This document shows, in pieces, positions 1-9,873 of a stretch of 64,000 bases of DNA (position 1 is its first letter; every line of letters begins with the position of its first letter). The notes below the pieces were generated by a model. That model worked only from the letters and a program-made list of their open reading frames with translations, was not told where the DNA came from and did not search any database. The translations under genes were made by a program, and so were the position numbers. The stretch comes from Methylophilus methylotrophus DSM 46235 = ATCC 53528 (GTDB lineage Bacteria > Pseudomonadota > Gammaproteobacteria > Burkholderiales > Methylophilaceae): positions 171,143 through 235,142 of the forward strand of contig NZ_KB905141.1 in NCBI RefSeq assembly GCF_000378225.1, in the 5' to 3' direction.

Positions 1-60
1 GTTGAACCCAAAGTTGAACCCAAAGTTGAACCCAAAGTTGAACCCAAAGTTGAACCCAAA
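1..60 (+). repeat. 12-bp coding tandem repeat (VEPK x5)
   Basis: Five perfect copies of the 12-mer gttgaacccaaa run from the window edge to base 60 and encode Val-Glu-Pro-Lys repeats. A degenerate sixth unit (gttgcgccgacc) follows. The array continues past the left edge, so the true copy number is unknown. The unit is a multiple of 3, so copy-number change would lengthen or shorten a Pro/Lys/Glu-rich linker without breaking the frame. Confidence 0.95.
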
Positions 61-339
61 GTTGCGCCGACCAAACCTAAAGAAGAGCCAGCAGCATCCG
101 ATAAAAAAACTGGTAAGTTTTTTGTGCAGTTTGGTGTTTTTTCAGATCCAAAAAACTTGGAAAATCTGCAATCCAAACTGAAGCAGGCCGGGTTTGAAAC
201 TGCCACTGAAAGTGTAGATGCCGCCGGGCAGAAGCTACGTTTGCGTACGCGCACTTACGCGACACGCAATGAGGCTGCGGCAGCATTACAAAAACTGCAA
301 GCAGCAGGGTTTAGCGGTATTGTGGCAACCAAATCCTGA
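1..339 (+). CDS. SPOR-domain protein, DedD-like (5' end outside window)
   Basis: Open from the left edge in frame 1 to TGA at 337-339. The visible part is a charged VEPK linker, then a C-terminal domain of about 75 residues beginning near GKFFVQFGVF, which has the pattern of SPOR peptidoglycan-binding domains (beta start, helix, and the LRTRTYATRNEA...LQ segment). SPOR proteins bind denuded septal glycan. The position directly before cvpA-purF matches dedD of other Proteobacteria, usually an N-terminal membrane anchor, linker and SPOR domain. The anchor is not visible here. DedD identity is inferred from synteny; the SPOR call is fairly firm. Confidence 0.8.
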   Translation, partial: VEPKVEPKVEPKVEPKVEPKVAPTKPKEEPAASDKKTGKFFVQFGVFSDPKNLENLQSKLKQAGFETATESVDAAGQKLRLRTRTYATRNEAAAALQKLQAAGFSGIVATKS

Positions 340-345
340 TAGGTT

Positions 346-864
346 ATGACCATTTTTGATTATCTGGTACTGGGCATCATAGGTTTCTCTATTCTGGTGG
401 GGCTGATGCGCGGAGCGATACATGAGCTTTTCTCTGTGCTGGGCTGGGTGCTCGCTTTTTATTTGGCCAACCGTTTTAACAGCCAGGTCATGCATTACAT
501 GCCTGAGCAAATTCCTGGTGAAGCGATTAAGGCCATGGCAGCTTTTTTGATCGTATTTTTACTGGTGCTGTTTGTCTGCGCCTTATGTGCCCTGTTATTA
601 ACAACCCTCCTGAAAGCCATTGGTTTGGGAGGTTTTAACAGGGTGCTAGGTGGAGTCGCTGGCACTGCCAAGGGTGTGCTGATTGTGTGTATCCTGGCCA
701 TGCTCGCGGCCATGACGGATTTGCCAAAAGATATACGCTGGACAAATGCCATGCTCAGTGCCCCTGTAGAGGCATTGGTCTTGAAATTGCTCCCCTGGAT
801 GCCATCTAGTATTGCGGAGCACGTGCATTTGGACCAGCAGCCGGTAGATGAGTCTACTATTTAA
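346..864 (+). CDS. cvpA: CvpA family inner-membrane protein
   Basis: 172 residues with about four hydrophobic segments (roughly 3-20, 25-42, 60-90 and 100-122) and the CvpA N-terminal pattern FDYLVLGIIGFSILVGLMRG. CvpA is a small membrane protein named for colicin V production; its molecular role is poorly defined. It starts 7 bases after the SPOR gene and is followed 31 bases later by purF, the classic cvpA-purF pair, so the three are probably co-transcribed. Confidence 0.93.
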   Translation: MTIFDYLVLGIIGFSILVGLMRGAIHELFSVLGWVLAFYLANRFNSQVMHYMPEQIPGEAIKAMAAFLIVFLLVLFVCALCALLLTTLLKAIGLGGFNRVLGGVAGTAKGVLIVCILAMLAAMTDLPKDIRWTNAMLSAPVEALVLKLLPWMPSSIAEHVHLDQQPVDESTI

Positions 865-895
865 TTTGTAATCGAGTGTTTGATAGGATGTCACT

Positions 896-2431
896 ATGTG
901 TGGAATTATCGGTATTGTAGGCAAGAACCCCGTCAATCAGCTGCTCTACGACGGATTGCTGGTCTTACAGCACCGTGGTCAGGATGCTGCTGGTATCGTC
1001 ACCTGTGATGGTAACACTTTCCACATGCACAAAAATAATGGCCTGGTGAAGGATGTATTTCATACGCGCCACATGCGTAACTTGATCGGTAATGTCGGTA
1101 TTGCCCATGTCCGTTACCCAACTGCTGGTTCTTCCAGTGCCGCCGAAGCGCAGCCTTTCTACGTCAATTCCCCATTCGGTATTGTGTTGGGCCATAACGG
1201 TAACCTGACCAACTCCGAGCAACTCAAATCTGAAATGTTCAGGCAAGACCTGCGTCACATCAATACCAGTTCTGATTCAGAAGTGTTGTTGAACGTTTTG
1301 GCGCACGAGATTGAACATACTTCTAAAAACGCATTGTTGAATAGCGACATGGTATTTGATGCCGTGGCTGGCGTGCACAGACGTTGTAAAGGCGCTTATG
1401 CGGTAGTGGCCATGATTGCCAATTTTGGTCTGCTGGCATTCCGTGACCCACATGGCATTCGCCCATTGGTCATTGGTAAACAAGAGACCGATAAAGGTAC
1501 CGAATATATTGTTGCTTCTGAAAGCGTGGCGCTGGATGTTCTGGGTTTTACCATATTGCGTGATGTTGAGCCAGGTGAAGCCGTATTCATTGATATGGAC
1601 GGCAACTTGTTCAGCCGCCAGTGTGCCGAAAACCCAACACTGACCTCCTGTATTTTTGAGTACGTTTACCTGGCCCGCCCTGACTCAGTGATCGATGGTG
1701 TGTCCGTGTACCAGACCCGTCTTGATATGGGTACTTTGCTCGCCGAGAAAATCAAGCGCGAATGGGCCGATAAAAAGATTGATGTGGTCATTCCTATCCC
1801 AGATACCAGCCGTCCAAGTGCGTTGCAGTTGGGCATTGCGCTGGGGCTGGATTACCGCGAAGGTTTTATCAAGAACCGTTACATCGGTCGTACCTTCATT
1901 ATGCCTGGCCAGGCACTGCGCAAAAAGTCTGTACGCCAGAAACTGAATCCGATCGGCATTGAGTTTAAGGGCAAGAATGTGTTGCTGGTAGACGATTCGA
2001 TTGTACGCGGCACGACTTCGCAACAAATCGTGCAGATGGCGCGTGATGCGGGCGCCAACAAGGTATATTTTGCTTCTGCAGCGCCACCAGTACGCTATCC
2101 GAACGTGTATGGCATTGATATGCCTAGCCGTCATGAGCTGTTAGCGACTAATCGTACAGATGAAGAAATCTGTGCCGAAATTGGTGCTGATGCTCTGATT
2201 TATCAGGATCTCGATGCGCTGCGCGAAAGCATTACCAAATCTAATCCTCATCTCAAAGAATTTGATTGCAGCTGCTTTGACGGCAAATATGTCACTGGTG
2301 ATATTGATGCGGCGTATTTAAACCGCATTGAGTCTGCACGCAGTGATATGAGTAAAAAACAGTTGCCGCCAAACTCAACCACGCAACTCGATTTGAACCT
2401 GTTATCTACGGATCTGGTGGGCGTGGAGTAA
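896..2431 (+). CDS. purF: Amidophosphoribosyltransferase (glutamine PRPP amidotransferase)
   Basis: First committed step of purine synthesis: PRPP + glutamine gives 5-phosphoribosylamine. The protein begins MCGIIGIVG, so Cys2 becomes the N-terminal nucleophile of the class II glutaminase domain (about 1-230). The C-terminal half is a phosphoribosyltransferase fold with the PRPP loop [13 protein letters not shown] near residues 363-375. At 511 residues it has the usual length. The start is fixed by the Cys2 requirement. It ends just before the riboswitch that controls metZ. Confidence 0.97.
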   Translation: MCGIIGIVGKNPVNQLLYDGLLVLQHRGQDAAGIVTCDGNTFHMHKNNGLVKDVFHTRHMRNLIGNVGIAHVRYPTAGSSSAAEAQPFYVNSPFGIVLGHNGNLTNSEQLKSEMFRQDLRHINTSSDSEVLLNVLAHEIEHTSKNALLNSDMVFDAVAGVHRRCKGAYAVVAMIANFGLLAFRDPHGIRPLVIGKQETDKGTEYIVASESVALDVLGFTILRDVEPGEAVFIDMDGNLFSRQCAENPTLTSCIFEYVYLARPDSVIDGVSVYQTRLDMGTLLAEKIKREWADKKIDVVIPIPDTSRPSALQLGIALGLDYREGFIKNRYIGRTFIMPGQALRKKSVRQKLNPIGIEFKGKNVLLVDDSIVRGTTSQQIVQMARDAGANKVYFASAAPPVRYPNVYGIDMPSRHELLATNRTDEEICAEIGADALIYQDLDALRESITKSNPHLKEFDCSCFDGKYVTGDIDAAYLNRIESARSDMSKKQLPPNSTTQLDLNLLSTDLVGVE

Positions 2432-2464
2432 GGCTTGACAGTCGCCTGCAAAAGGCGTTTAATG

Positions 2465-2548
2465 GAATTGCGCTGATTTGAGTGGCGAACTTTAAACGAA
2501 GCCAAACTCAGCTTGCGAGCGCATTATAAATACTGCTAAAGCGAGAGC
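2465..2548 (+). promoter_or_regulatory. SAM-II riboswitch upstream of metZ
   Basis: The leader contains the SAM-II core in order: TTGCGCTGATTT (2468-2479), then GCTTGC-GAGCGC (2511-2522), then ATAAAT (2525-2530) and GCTAAA (2535-2540). GCGC 2470-2473 pairs with GCGC 2519-2522 (P1), and the downstream AT-rich and GCTAAA pieces are the pseudoknot strand. This matches the published metX SAM-II aptamer closely. Between the conserved blocks an extra hairpin (about 2480-2510; gagt/actc plus ggc/gcc) extends the loop, a known type of SAM-II variation. It should bind S-adenosylmethionine and repress metZ. Recognised by eye, not by covariance search. Confidence 0.85.
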
Positions 2549-2554
2549 CCAAAG

Positions 2555-2590
2555 ACCCGTTTTAGCGCAATGCTAAAGCGGGTTTTTTAT
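2555..2590 (+). terminator. Intrinsic terminator / SAM-II expression platform
   Basis: Stem acccgttttagc (2555-2566) with gctaaagcgggt (2572-2583), one G-T wobble, loop gcaat, followed by a T-run. The 5' arm's tttagc could alternatively pair with the upstream gctaaa at 2535-2540 inside the aptamer. This gives mutually exclusive antiterminator and terminator structures. Confidence 0.9.
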
Positions 2591-2624
2591 TGCCGTCCGG
2601 TTACGGACAGAAGTTTGAGGAAAC

Positions 2625-3809
2625 ATGAACGATCAATACCATCTGGAAACGCTGGCAGTGCGTGCCGGCACACTCACCACAGAGTTTGGGGAAAACTCTG
2701 AAGCATTGTTTTTAAATTCCAGTTTCCGCTTTAAAAATGCGGCGCAGGCAGCGGCGCGTTTTGGTGGCACAGAACCGGGCAATATTTATTCACGGTTTAC
2801 CAATCCTACCGTGACTATGTTCCAAGATAAGCTGGCTGCACTTGAAGGCGCAGAGCAGTGTGTGGCAACCGCCAGTGGCATGTCGGCAATTCTTGCTTGC
2901 ATCATGGGTATTTGTAGCGCGGGTGACCATATTGTGGCTTCGCGCAGTATTTTTGGAACTACCGTTCAGTTGTTTACAAATATCCTCAAACGGTGGGGGC
3001 TGGAGGTGACGCTTGTTTCATTGACGGATGTCGAGGCCTGGAAGGCAGCAGCCAAACCCAATACAAAACTGTTTTTTGCCGAAACGCCTTCCAACCCATT
3101 AACTGAAGTGGGCGATATTGTCCAACTAGCGGAAGTCGCACATGCTGCTGGTGCTTATTTGGCAGTGGATAACTGCTTTTGTACGCCAGCATTGCAGCAA
3201 CCCCTCAAGTTGGGCGCGGATATCGTGATTCATTCCGCCACCAAGTATATCGATGGTCAGGGGAGGGTGCTAGGAGGGGCCGTGTTAGGCAACAAGGTGT
3301 TAATTGAGCCTGTCTATGCTTTTTTACGCACGGCTGGCGTGACCATGAGTGCATTCAATGCCTGGGTGTTCGTGAAAGGCCTTGAGACTCTGCAAGTGCG
3401 GATGGAGGCGCATGCAACACGTGCCTTGGCATTGGCGCAGTGGCTTGAACAGCAGCCTGGCGTTGAGCGCGTGTATTACCCAGGTTTGCCCTCACACCCG
3501 CAATATGCTTTGGCACAAAAGCAGCAGCGCTTAGGAGGCGGAATCGTGACATTTGAGGTCAAGCCTCGTGCGGGCCAAACTGCACAGGAGGCAGCGTGGG
3601 CTTTGATCGATGCGACGCGCCTGATTTCGATTACGGCAAACCTGGGCGACGCCAAGTCAACTATCACGCACCCGGCGACCACCACACATAGCCGCGTCAC
3701 TGCCGAGGCACGGGCTGAAGCAGGCATTAAGGATAATCTGGTGAGGATTGCGGTGGGCTTGGAGCATATTGAAGATTTGAAAGCGGATTTACAACTGTTG
3801 ACAGAGTGA
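2625..3809 (+). CDS. metZ: O-succinylhomoserine sulfhydrylase
   Basis: PLP enzyme of the Cys/Met metabolism family that makes homocysteine from O-succinylhomoserine and sulfide (direct sulfhydrylation in methionine synthesis). The PLP-binding lysine is Lys207 in HSATKYIDGQGRVLGG. The 394-residue length is typical. A MetZ rather than MetB/MetC call rests on overall similarity to the beta/gamma-proteobacterial MetZ type, on synteny behind purF, and on the SAM-II riboswitch in its leader. The start codon ATG at 2625 follows gaggaaac. Confidence 0.92.
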   Translation: MNDQYHLETLAVRAGTLTTEFGENSEALFLNSSFRFKNAAQAAARFGGTEPGNIYSRFTNPTVTMFQDKLAALEGAEQCVATASGMSAILACIMGICSAGDHIVASRSIFGTTVQLFTNILKRWGLEVTLVSLTDVEAWKAAAKPNTKLFFAETPSNPLTEVGDIVQLAEVAHAAGAYLAVDNCFCTPALQQPLKLGADIVIHSATKYIDGQGRVLGGAVLGNKVLIEPVYAFLRTAGVTMSAFNAWVFVKGLETLQVRMEAHATRALALAQWLEQQPGVERVYYPGLPSHPQYALAQKQQRLGGGIVTFEVKPRAGQTAQEAAWALIDATRLISITANLGDAKSTITHPATTTHSRVTAEARAEAGIKDNLVRIAVGLEHIEDLKADLQLLTE

Positions 3810-3840
3810 TTTACTGCTGCATGGATTATGAATCATTCAG

Positions 3841-3868
3841 GGAGCATTCGTGCTCCCTTTGTTTTTTC
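3841..3868 (+). terminator. Intrinsic terminator after metZ
   Basis: Perfect 7-bp stem gggagca/tgctccc with a ttcg tetraloop (3848-3851), followed by tttgtttttt. Confidence 0.93.
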
Positions 3869-3890
3869 TGGCTGTCTAGCGGATCCTCCA

Positions 3891-3917
3891 ATTAGCTTCT
3901 TGTAATTAGCTTCTTGG
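3891..3917. repeat. Short direct duplication upstream of gyrA
   Basis: The 13-mer aattagcttcttg occurs twice (3891-3903 and 3905-3917) with one base between, in the intergenic space before gyrA. It looks like a recent slippage duplication; no function is evident. Confidence 0.85.
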
Positions 3918-3993
3918 CCGCGATTTGCCGAGCGGGATTGCGCTAGATATGCTAAAATCGCGTGATAACTTTTAACTATAAATTGGGTCAAGA

Positions 3994-6564
3994 ATGAGTC
4001 AGTCTCCAGATCAATTTGCTAAAGAAACCCTGCCTATCAGTTTAGAAGACGAGATGCGCCGCAGCTACCTCGATTACGCCATGAGCGTGATTGTAGGTCG
4101 GGCGCTTCCCGATGTTCGTGATGGTCTTAAGCCAGTACACAGGCGCGTGTTGTTCGCCATGCATGAGCTGTCTAACGATTACAACAAACCTTATAAAAAA
4201 TCTGCCCGTATTGTTGGGGATGTGATCGGTAAGTATCACCCGCACGGCGATACTGCCGTGTATGACACCATCGTGCGTATGGCGCAGGATTTCTCCTTGC
4301 GCTACATGCTGGTAGACGGCCAGGGTAACTTTGGTTCGGTCGACGGCGATAATGCGGCGGCTATGCGGTATACCGAAATCCGTATGGCCAAGATCGCGCA
4401 TGAATTGCTGGCGGATATCGAAAAAGAAACCGTTGATTTTGGCCCTAACTATGACGGTAGCGAGCAAGAGCCGCTGATCATGCCAACGCGCATTCCTAAC
4501 CTGCTGATCAACGGCAGCTCTGGTATCGCGGTGGGGATGGCGACCAATATTCCGCCCCATAACCTCAATGAAGTGCTGAACGCGTGTTTCGCGCTGCTCA
4601 AGAATCCGGAAATCAGCGTGGATGAGTTGATCGAACTTATCCCGGCGCCAGACTTCCCGACCGCCGGTATCATTTACGGTACCGCTGGCGTCAAGGAAGG
4701 TTACCGAACCGGCCGTGGTCGTGTCGTCATGCGTGGTCGCACTCACTTTGAAGACCTGGAAAAAGGCGGCCGCCAGTCGATTATCATCGATGAGTTGCCA
4801 TATCAGGTCAACAAAAAAACCTTAATTGAAAAAATTGCCGAGCTGGTCAACGAGAAGAAGATCGAAGGTATTTCTGACCTTCGCGACGAGTCTGACAAGT
4901 CTGGTATGCGCGTGGTCATTGAACTCAAGCGCGGCGAAGTCCCAGAGGTCATTTTAAATAACCTCTACAAGCAAACTCAACTGCAAGACACGTTCGGTAT
5001 GAATATGGTGGCGCTGATGGATGGCCAGCCACGTTTGCTCAACCTCAAGCAGATGCTGGAAGCCTTCCTACGTCATCGCCGCGAAGTGGTGACACGCCGT
5101 ACCGTGTTTGAACTGCGTAAGGCTCGGGACCGTGGCCACGTACTGGAAGGCCTGGCGGTCGCGTTGGCCAATGTGGATGAGATGATTGCCATCATCAAGG
5201 CTGCCCCAACACCGCCAGAAGCGAAAAAAGAATTGATGGCGCGCAGTTGGAATTCGCCGGTAGTGGAAGAAATGCTTAAGCGTGCAGCCATGGAGGCTTC
5301 ACGTCCTGAAGGCTTGTCAGTTGATTTTGGCCTCACACCAAAGGGCTACAAACTGTCTGATGTGCAGGCGCAGGAAATCCTACAGATGCGTCTGCAACGC
5401 TTGACCGGCCTGGAACAAGACAAAATCGTCAATGAATACAAAGAAGTCATGGATATCATTGCTGACTTGCTGGATATCCTGGCCAAGCCAGAGCGCGTGA
5501 CCGCCATTATTGTGGATGAGCTCAACGAGATCCAGAAGCAGTTTGGCGATAAACGCCGTTCCGAAATCGAGCAAAACACCCAGGATTTATCCCTGGAAGA
5601 CCTGATTACGCCGCAGGATGTAGTGGTAACTTTATCCCATTCGGGCTATGTCAAATCACAGCCATTGGATGAGTACCGCGCACAGAAGCGTGGTGGCCGT
5701 GGTAAACAAGCCGCTGCAACCAAGGAAGATGACTTTATCGACAAGATGTTTGTGGCGAATACCCATGATTATATCTTGTGCTTCAGTAGCCGTGGCCGAG
5801 TTTACTGGCTGAAAGTCTATGAAGTGCCGCAAGGCAGCCGAGTGAGCCGTGGCAAGCCGATTGTGAACCTGTTCCCATTGGAAGAGGGCGAGAAAATCAA
5901 CGCCATCCTGCCGGTAAAAGAGTTCGATGAAAATCACTACGTGTTTATGGCGACCTCTATGGGCACAGTGAAGAAAACCGCGCTGACTGAGTTTGCTAAT
6001 CCGCGTAAATCCGGCATTATCGCCATTAACCTTGATGATGGCGATTACCTGATTGGTGCTGAAGTGACCAATGGCCAGAACGACATAGTGCTGGTTTCCA
6101 ATGGCGGTAAAGCCGTCTGGTTTACCGAGGATGATGTCCGCCCAATGGGCCGTGCAACCCGTGGTGTGCGTGGCATGAAGTTGGCGGCTAAGCAGCAAGT
6201 ATTGTCCTTGCTGATTGCCGAAAATGACCAGCAATCCGTGTTGGTCGCGACCGAGAATGGTTATGGCAAGCGTACTGTGTTGTCTGAGTTCCGTCATTCT
6301 GGCCGGGGTACACAGGGTGTGAAGGCGATTGCGATCAGTGAGCGTAATGGCCTGGCGATTGCGGCAAAACTGGTGACGGCAGAAGATGAAATTATGTTGA
6401 TCACCACCGGTGGTGTACTGATCCGTACTCGCGTTAAGGAAATTCGCGATATGGGACGTGCTGCACAAGGCGTGACTCTGATTAACTTGGGTGAAGGTGA
6501 GAAATTGTCAGGTCTGGAGAAAATCGTAGAGACCGATGATGATGGTGACGACAGCGAAGAATAA
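3994..6564 (+). CDS. gyrA: DNA gyrase subunit A
   Basis: Breakage-reunion subunit of gyrase. The catalytic tyrosine is Tyr126 in [15 protein letters not shown]. The quinolone-resistance region reads [17 protein letters not shown], so the residue equivalent to E. coli Ser83 is Thr87 and the Asp87 equivalent (Asp91) is kept. Thr at this site is natural in several proteobacteria and is not by itself evidence of resistance. The C-terminal half carries the GyrA beta-pinwheel repeats and the GyrA box region (QKRGGRGK, around residue 566), and the protein ends in an acidic tail ([10 protein letters not shown]). 856 residues is normal. serC follows after only 8 bases. Confidence 0.98.
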   Translation: MSQSPDQFAKETLPISLEDEMRRSYLDYAMSVIVGRALPDVRDGLKPVHRRVLFAMHELSNDYNKPYKKSARIVGDVIGKYHPHGDTAVYDTIVRMAQDFSLRYMLVDGQGNFGSVDGDNAAAMRYTEIRMAKIAHELLADIEKETVDFGPNYDGSEQEPLIMPTRIPNLLINGSSGIAVGMATNIPPHNLNEVLNACFALLKNPEISVDELIELIPAPDFPTAGIIYGTAGVKEGYRTGRGRVVMRGRTHFEDLEKGGRQSIIIDELPYQVNKKTLIEKIAELVNEKKIEGISDLRDESDKSGMRVVIELKRGEVPEVILNNLYKQTQLQDTFGMNMVALMDGQPRLLNLKQMLEAFLRHRREVVTRRTVFELRKARDRGHVLEGLAVALANVDEMIAIIKAAPTPPEAKKELMARSWNSPVVEEMLKRAAMEASRPEGLSVDFGLTPKGYKLSDVQAQEILQMRLQRLTGLEQDKIVNEYKEVMDIIADLLDILAKPERVTAIIVDELNEIQKQFGDKRRSEIEQNTQDLSLEDLITPQDVVVTLSHSGYVKSQPLDEYRAQKRGGRGKQAAATKEDDFIDKMFVANTHDYILCFSSRGRVYWLKVYEVPQGSRVSRGKPIVNLFPLEEGEKINAILPVKEFDENHYVFMATSMGTVKKTALTEFANPRKSGIIAINLDDGDYLIGAEVTNGQNDIVLVSNGGKAVWFTEDDVRPMGRATRGVRGMKLAAKQQVLSLLIAENDQQSVLVATENGYGKRTVLSEFRHSGRGTQGVKAIAISERNGLAIAAKLVTAEDEIMLITTGGVLIRTRVKEIRDMGRAAQGVTLINLGEGEKLSGLEKIVETDDDGDDSEE

Positions 6565-6572
6565 GCAGACGC

Positions 6573-7652
6573 ATGAAACAGATTTTTAATTTTTCTGCCG
6601 GTCCGGCAGTCCTTCCCAAACCTGTACTGGAGCGTGCACAAGCTGAAATGCTTGATTGGCATGGTTCCGGCATGAGCGTGATGGAAATGTCGCATCGCGG
6701 CAAAGAATTCACCAGCATCCTCGAAAAAACAGAAGCAGATTTACGCCAGTTACTGGCGATTCCGCCCAATTACAAAGTATTATTTTTACAAGGTGGGGCG
6801 ATTGGCGAAAATGCCATCATTCCCATGAATCTGCTCAATGGCAAGTCTGCGGACTACGTCGTCACTGGCTCCTGGAGCAAGCGTAGCGTGCAGGATGCCA
6901 AAGCTTACGGCCAGATTAACATTGTTGCCTCGGCAGAAGCTGACGGTTTCACTTATGTGCCTGCATTCTCTGAGTGGCAATTGAATCAGGATGCCGCTTA
7001 CGTGCATTACTGCACCAATGAAACCATTAATGGCGTTGAGTTTGTCGAGGTGCCTGAGACTCACGGGGTCCCCATTGTGGCAGATATGTCTTCGCATATC
7101 CTGTCGCGCCCGATTGACGTCTCAAAATACGGCGTCATCTATGGCGGCGCACAGAAAAATATTGGCCCGGCAGGCTTATGCCTGGTGATTGTGCGTGAAG
7201 ATTTACTGGAACAGGCATCCCCTCTGACGCCAGCCGTATTCCATTGGAAAACCCAGGCTGAAAACCAGAGCATGATTAATACCCCGCCTACTTACAGCAT
7301 TTATATTGCTGGGCTGGTATTTGAATGGTTGTTGGCACAGGGCGGTGTGGAGGCGATTGAGAAGGTCAATATAGCCAAAGCCAACTTGTTATATGACTAT
7401 CTTGATCAAACGGACTTTTATTACAATCCGATTCAACAAGCCTATCGTTCCCGCATGAATATCCCGTTCAGATTGCGTGATGAAACCCTGAACGAAGTGT
7501 TTTTGAAAGCGGCGGATACCCGTGGCCTGTTGCAACTCAAAGGTCACCGCTCGGTGGGCGGTATGCGAGCCAGTATTTATAACGCCATGCCTGTTGAAGG
7601 CGTTCAAGCATTGGTTGAATTCATGCAAGAATTCGAAAGAAATAATTCATAA
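6573..7652 (+). CDS. serC: Phosphoserine aminotransferase
   Basis: Converts 3-phosphohydroxypyruvate to phosphoserine (serine synthesis) and also acts in the pyridoxal phosphate pathway. It begins [19 protein letters not shown], typical of SerC; the PLP lysine is Lys195 in [13 protein letters not shown]. 359 residues. It is part of the gyrA-serC-pheA-hisC-DAHP synthase run, which is common in betaproteobacteria, and probably shares transcripts with its neighbours. Confidence 0.97.
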   Translation: MKQIFNFSAGPAVLPKPVLERAQAEMLDWHGSGMSVMEMSHRGKEFTSILEKTEADLRQLLAIPPNYKVLFLQGGAIGENAIIPMNLLNGKSADYVVTGSWSKRSVQDAKAYGQINIVASAEADGFTYVPAFSEWQLNQDAAYVHYCTNETINGVEFVEVPETHGVPIVADMSSHILSRPIDVSKYGVIYGGAQKNIGPAGLCLVIVREDLLEQASPLTPAVFHWKTQAENQSMINTPPTYSIYIAGLVFEWLLAQGGVEAIEKVNIAKANLLYDYLDQTDFYYNPIQQAYRSRMNIPFRLRDETLNEVFLKAADTRGLLQLKGHRSVGGMRASIYNAMPVEGVQALVEFMQEFERNNS

Positions 7653-7675
7653 AATACACTAACATTAAACTTTAA

Positions 7676-8758
7676 ATGTCTGATTTATTAAAACAATTTA
7701 GAGATAAGATTGACGCGATTGATGCGCAGATTCTAGCGCTCGTCAATGAGCGTGCCAAGCTGGCACGTGAAATCGGCCATTTAAAGGATGATGGTGTGAT
7801 TTACCGTCCTGAGCGTGAAGCGCAAATTATCCGTCGCTTGCAAGCAGAAAATGAAGGGCCGCTGTCACCGGAGGCCGTCAGCCATATTTTCCGTGCGGTC
7901 ATGTCCAATTGTCGCGCTTTGGAAAAAGAACTTGCGATTGCCTTTTTGGGCCCACTGGGCACCTACAGTGAAGAAGCCGCACTCAAGCAGTTTGGTGAAG
8001 GCCGCCAGGCAGTCGTCTGCGGCAGTATTGATGAAGTTTTTCGTACGGTGGAAGCTGGCCAGGCGGATTACGGCGTTGTCCCTGTAGAAAACTCAACCGA
8101 AGGTGCGGTGGGAATTACGCTGGACTTATTACTGGGTAGTGCGCTGCAAGTGGTAGGCGAGGTGACTTTACCAGTACATCACTGCTTGCTATCGGCCCAG
8201 CAGGATTTGCAACAGATCACGCATGTGTTCTCGCACGCACAGTCTTTGTCGCAATGTCATGAATGGCTAAATAAAGTGTTACCGAGTGCACAACGAGAAG
8301 CTGTGACCAGCAACGCGCGTGCTGCACAAATGATTCATGAGCTAGTCGCCACCCAAGGCACGTTTGCGGCTGCGATTGCCAGCAAACGTGCGGCTGAATT
8401 GTTTGACTTGAATATACTCGCCGAAAATATCGAAGATGATCCGAAAAATACCACGCGCTTTCTGGTGTTGGGTAATCACGGCGTCGCACCTTCTGGTCAG
8501 GATAAAACCTCGTTGGTGATGAGTGCTCACAACAAGCCAGGCGCGGTGTTGCAATTGCTGGAACCATTGTCACGCCATGGCGTGAGTATGACCAAGCTGG
8601 AATCGCGTCCATCACGTCAAAATCTATGGAACTACGTATTTTTTGTTGACATTGAAGGTCATCAACAGCAGCCCTCGGTACAAGCTGCGCTGAAAGAACT
8701 GGCTGAGCGCGCGACTTTCCTTAAAGTGTTGGGCTCATACCCAACCGCTATTATTTAA
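7676..8758 (+). CDS. pheA: Bifunctional chorismate mutase / prephenate dehydratase
   Basis: Phenylalanine branch enzyme. Three modules are visible: an AroQ-type chorismate mutase helix bundle (about 1-90; LLKQFRDKIDAIDAQILALVNERAKL), prephenate dehydratase (about 90-270; FLGPLGTYSEEAA and VPVENSTEGAVG), and a C-terminal ACT domain (about 280-355; NKPGAVLQLLEPLSRHGVSM and the ESRPSR motif) that normally gives phenylalanine feedback inhibition. 360 residues, 23 bases after serC. Confidence 0.97.
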   Translation: MSDLLKQFRDKIDAIDAQILALVNERAKLAREIGHLKDDGVIYRPEREAQIIRRLQAENEGPLSPEAVSHIFRAVMSNCRALEKELAIAFLGPLGTYSEEAALKQFGEGRQAVVCGSIDEVFRTVEAGQADYGVVPVENSTEGAVGITLDLLLGSALQVVGEVTLPVHHCLLSAQQDLQQITHVFSHAQSLSQCHEWLNKVLPSAQREAVTSNARAAQMIHELVATQGTFAAAIASKRAAELFDLNILAENIEDDPKNTTRFLVLGNHGVAPSGQDKTSLVMSAHNKPGAVLQLLEPLSRHGVSMTKLESRPSRQNLWNYVFFVDIEGHQQQPSVQAALKELAERATFLKVLGSYPTAII

Positions 8759-8766
8759 TTCTACCT

Positions 8767-9873
8767 ATGTCCTTATCTTTATCAGAATTAGCCCCTGCCA
8801 ATATCCGTGCGATTGCGCCATATCAAGGTGGCAAGCCCATAAGCGAATTAGCCCGTGAAATGGGCCTTAATGAAGCGGACATCGTTAAACTGGCGTCTAA
8901 CGAAAATCCATTGGGCATGAGTCCCAAAGCGCAAATGGCACTGGAAGAAGCCATTTACGAGATTGCGCGTTATCCCGATGGCAATAGTTTTGCCTTACGC
9001 GATGCGGTAAGCCGCAAATACGGTGTGCAATCTGCGCAAATTGTGTTTGGCAATGGTTCTAATGACATTCTGGAGCTGGCCGCCCGTGCTTTTCTGACCG
9101 CAGGTGATGAGGCGATTTATTCTCAACATGCGTTCGCGGTATATCCATTAGTGACGCAAGCCGTGGGAGCAACCGGCGTCGTCGTGCCGGCCGTTGAATT
9201 TGCCCATGATTTGCCAGGTTTTTTAAAGGCCATTACGCCTAAAACCAAGCTGATTTTTGTGGCGAATCCCAACAACCCAACAGGCACGCTGATCAACAAA
9301 ACGGATTTAAAAACCTTTTTACAGCAAGTGCCCAAGCATGTCCTCGTGGTGTTAGATGAGGCTTATGATGAGTATTTATCTTCCGTAGATAAATCTGAGG
9401 CTATCGCCTGGCTGACAGAATTTGAAAACCTGATTATTTCGCGTACTTTTTCAAAAGCATATGGCCTGGCTGGCTTGCGTGTTGGCTTTGGCTTGATGCA
9501 TGCAACGCTGGCTGACTTGATGAATCGTGTGCGTCAGCCTTTTAACGTCAACAGCCTGGCCCAGGTGGCGGCAACGGTCTCCTTACAGGATGAGGATTTT
9601 GTAGCGCGCAGTTATGCTGCCAACCAGGCGGGCATGGCTCAGATCACGCAAGGCCTGGAGCAATTGGGCTTGAGCTATATTCCGTCTTATGGCAACTTTG
9701 TCAGTTTTAAAGTGACCAACGCGAGTGCTGTTAATCAGGCATTGTTGAAAAGTGGCGTCATCGTAAGGCCTGTGGCGAATTATGAAATGCCGGATTATTT
9801 ACGCGTGAGCATCGGCCTGTTTGGCGAAAATGCACGATTCCTCGAAGTGCTGGAAAATATTTTAAAGTCATGA
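8767..9873 (+). CDS. hisC: Histidinol-phosphate aminotransferase
   Basis: Fold-type I aminotransferase of 368 residues. It has NPNNPTGT for substrate/PLP binding and Lys230 in SRTFSKAYGLAGLRVGF as the Schiff-base lysine. In this location (after pheA) such enzymes often also transaminate aromatic 2-oxo acids, so a role in Phe/Tyr synthesis is plausible but inferred. Its stop overlaps the next start in an ATGA motif, indicating translational coupling. Confidence 0.93.
   Translation: MSLSLSELAPANIRAIAPYQGGKPISELAREMGLNEADIVKLASNENPLGMSPKAQMALEEAIYEIARYPDGNSFALRDAVSRKYGVQSAQIVFGNGSNDILELAARAFLTAGDEAIYSQHAFAVYPLVTQAVGATGVVVPAVEFAHDLPGFLKAITPKTKLIFVANPNNPTGTLINKTDLKTFLQQVPKHVLVVLDEAYDEYLSSVDKSEAIAWLTEFENLIISRTFSKAYGLAGLRVGFGLMHATLADLMNRVRQPFNVNSLAQVAATVSLQDEDFVARSYAANQAGMAQITQGLEQLGLSYIPSYGNFVSFKVTNASAVNQALLKSGVIVRPVANYEMPDYLRVSIGLFGENARFLEVLENILKS

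Noticed and set aside
1-60. Tandem repeat as a CRISPR array
   Set aside because: Units are 12 bp with no spacers and encode VEPK in frame with the SPOR protein.
4243-4266. Thr at the GyrA Ser83 position as a resistance mutation
   Set aside because: Thr occurs naturally here in several proteobacteria, so resistance cannot be inferred from it.
4042-6468. Long minus-strand open frames within gyrA (234 and 270 codons)
   Set aside because: They are shadows of the high-bias gyrA frame; no ribosome-binding sites and no family resemblance, while GyrA is full length on the other strand.
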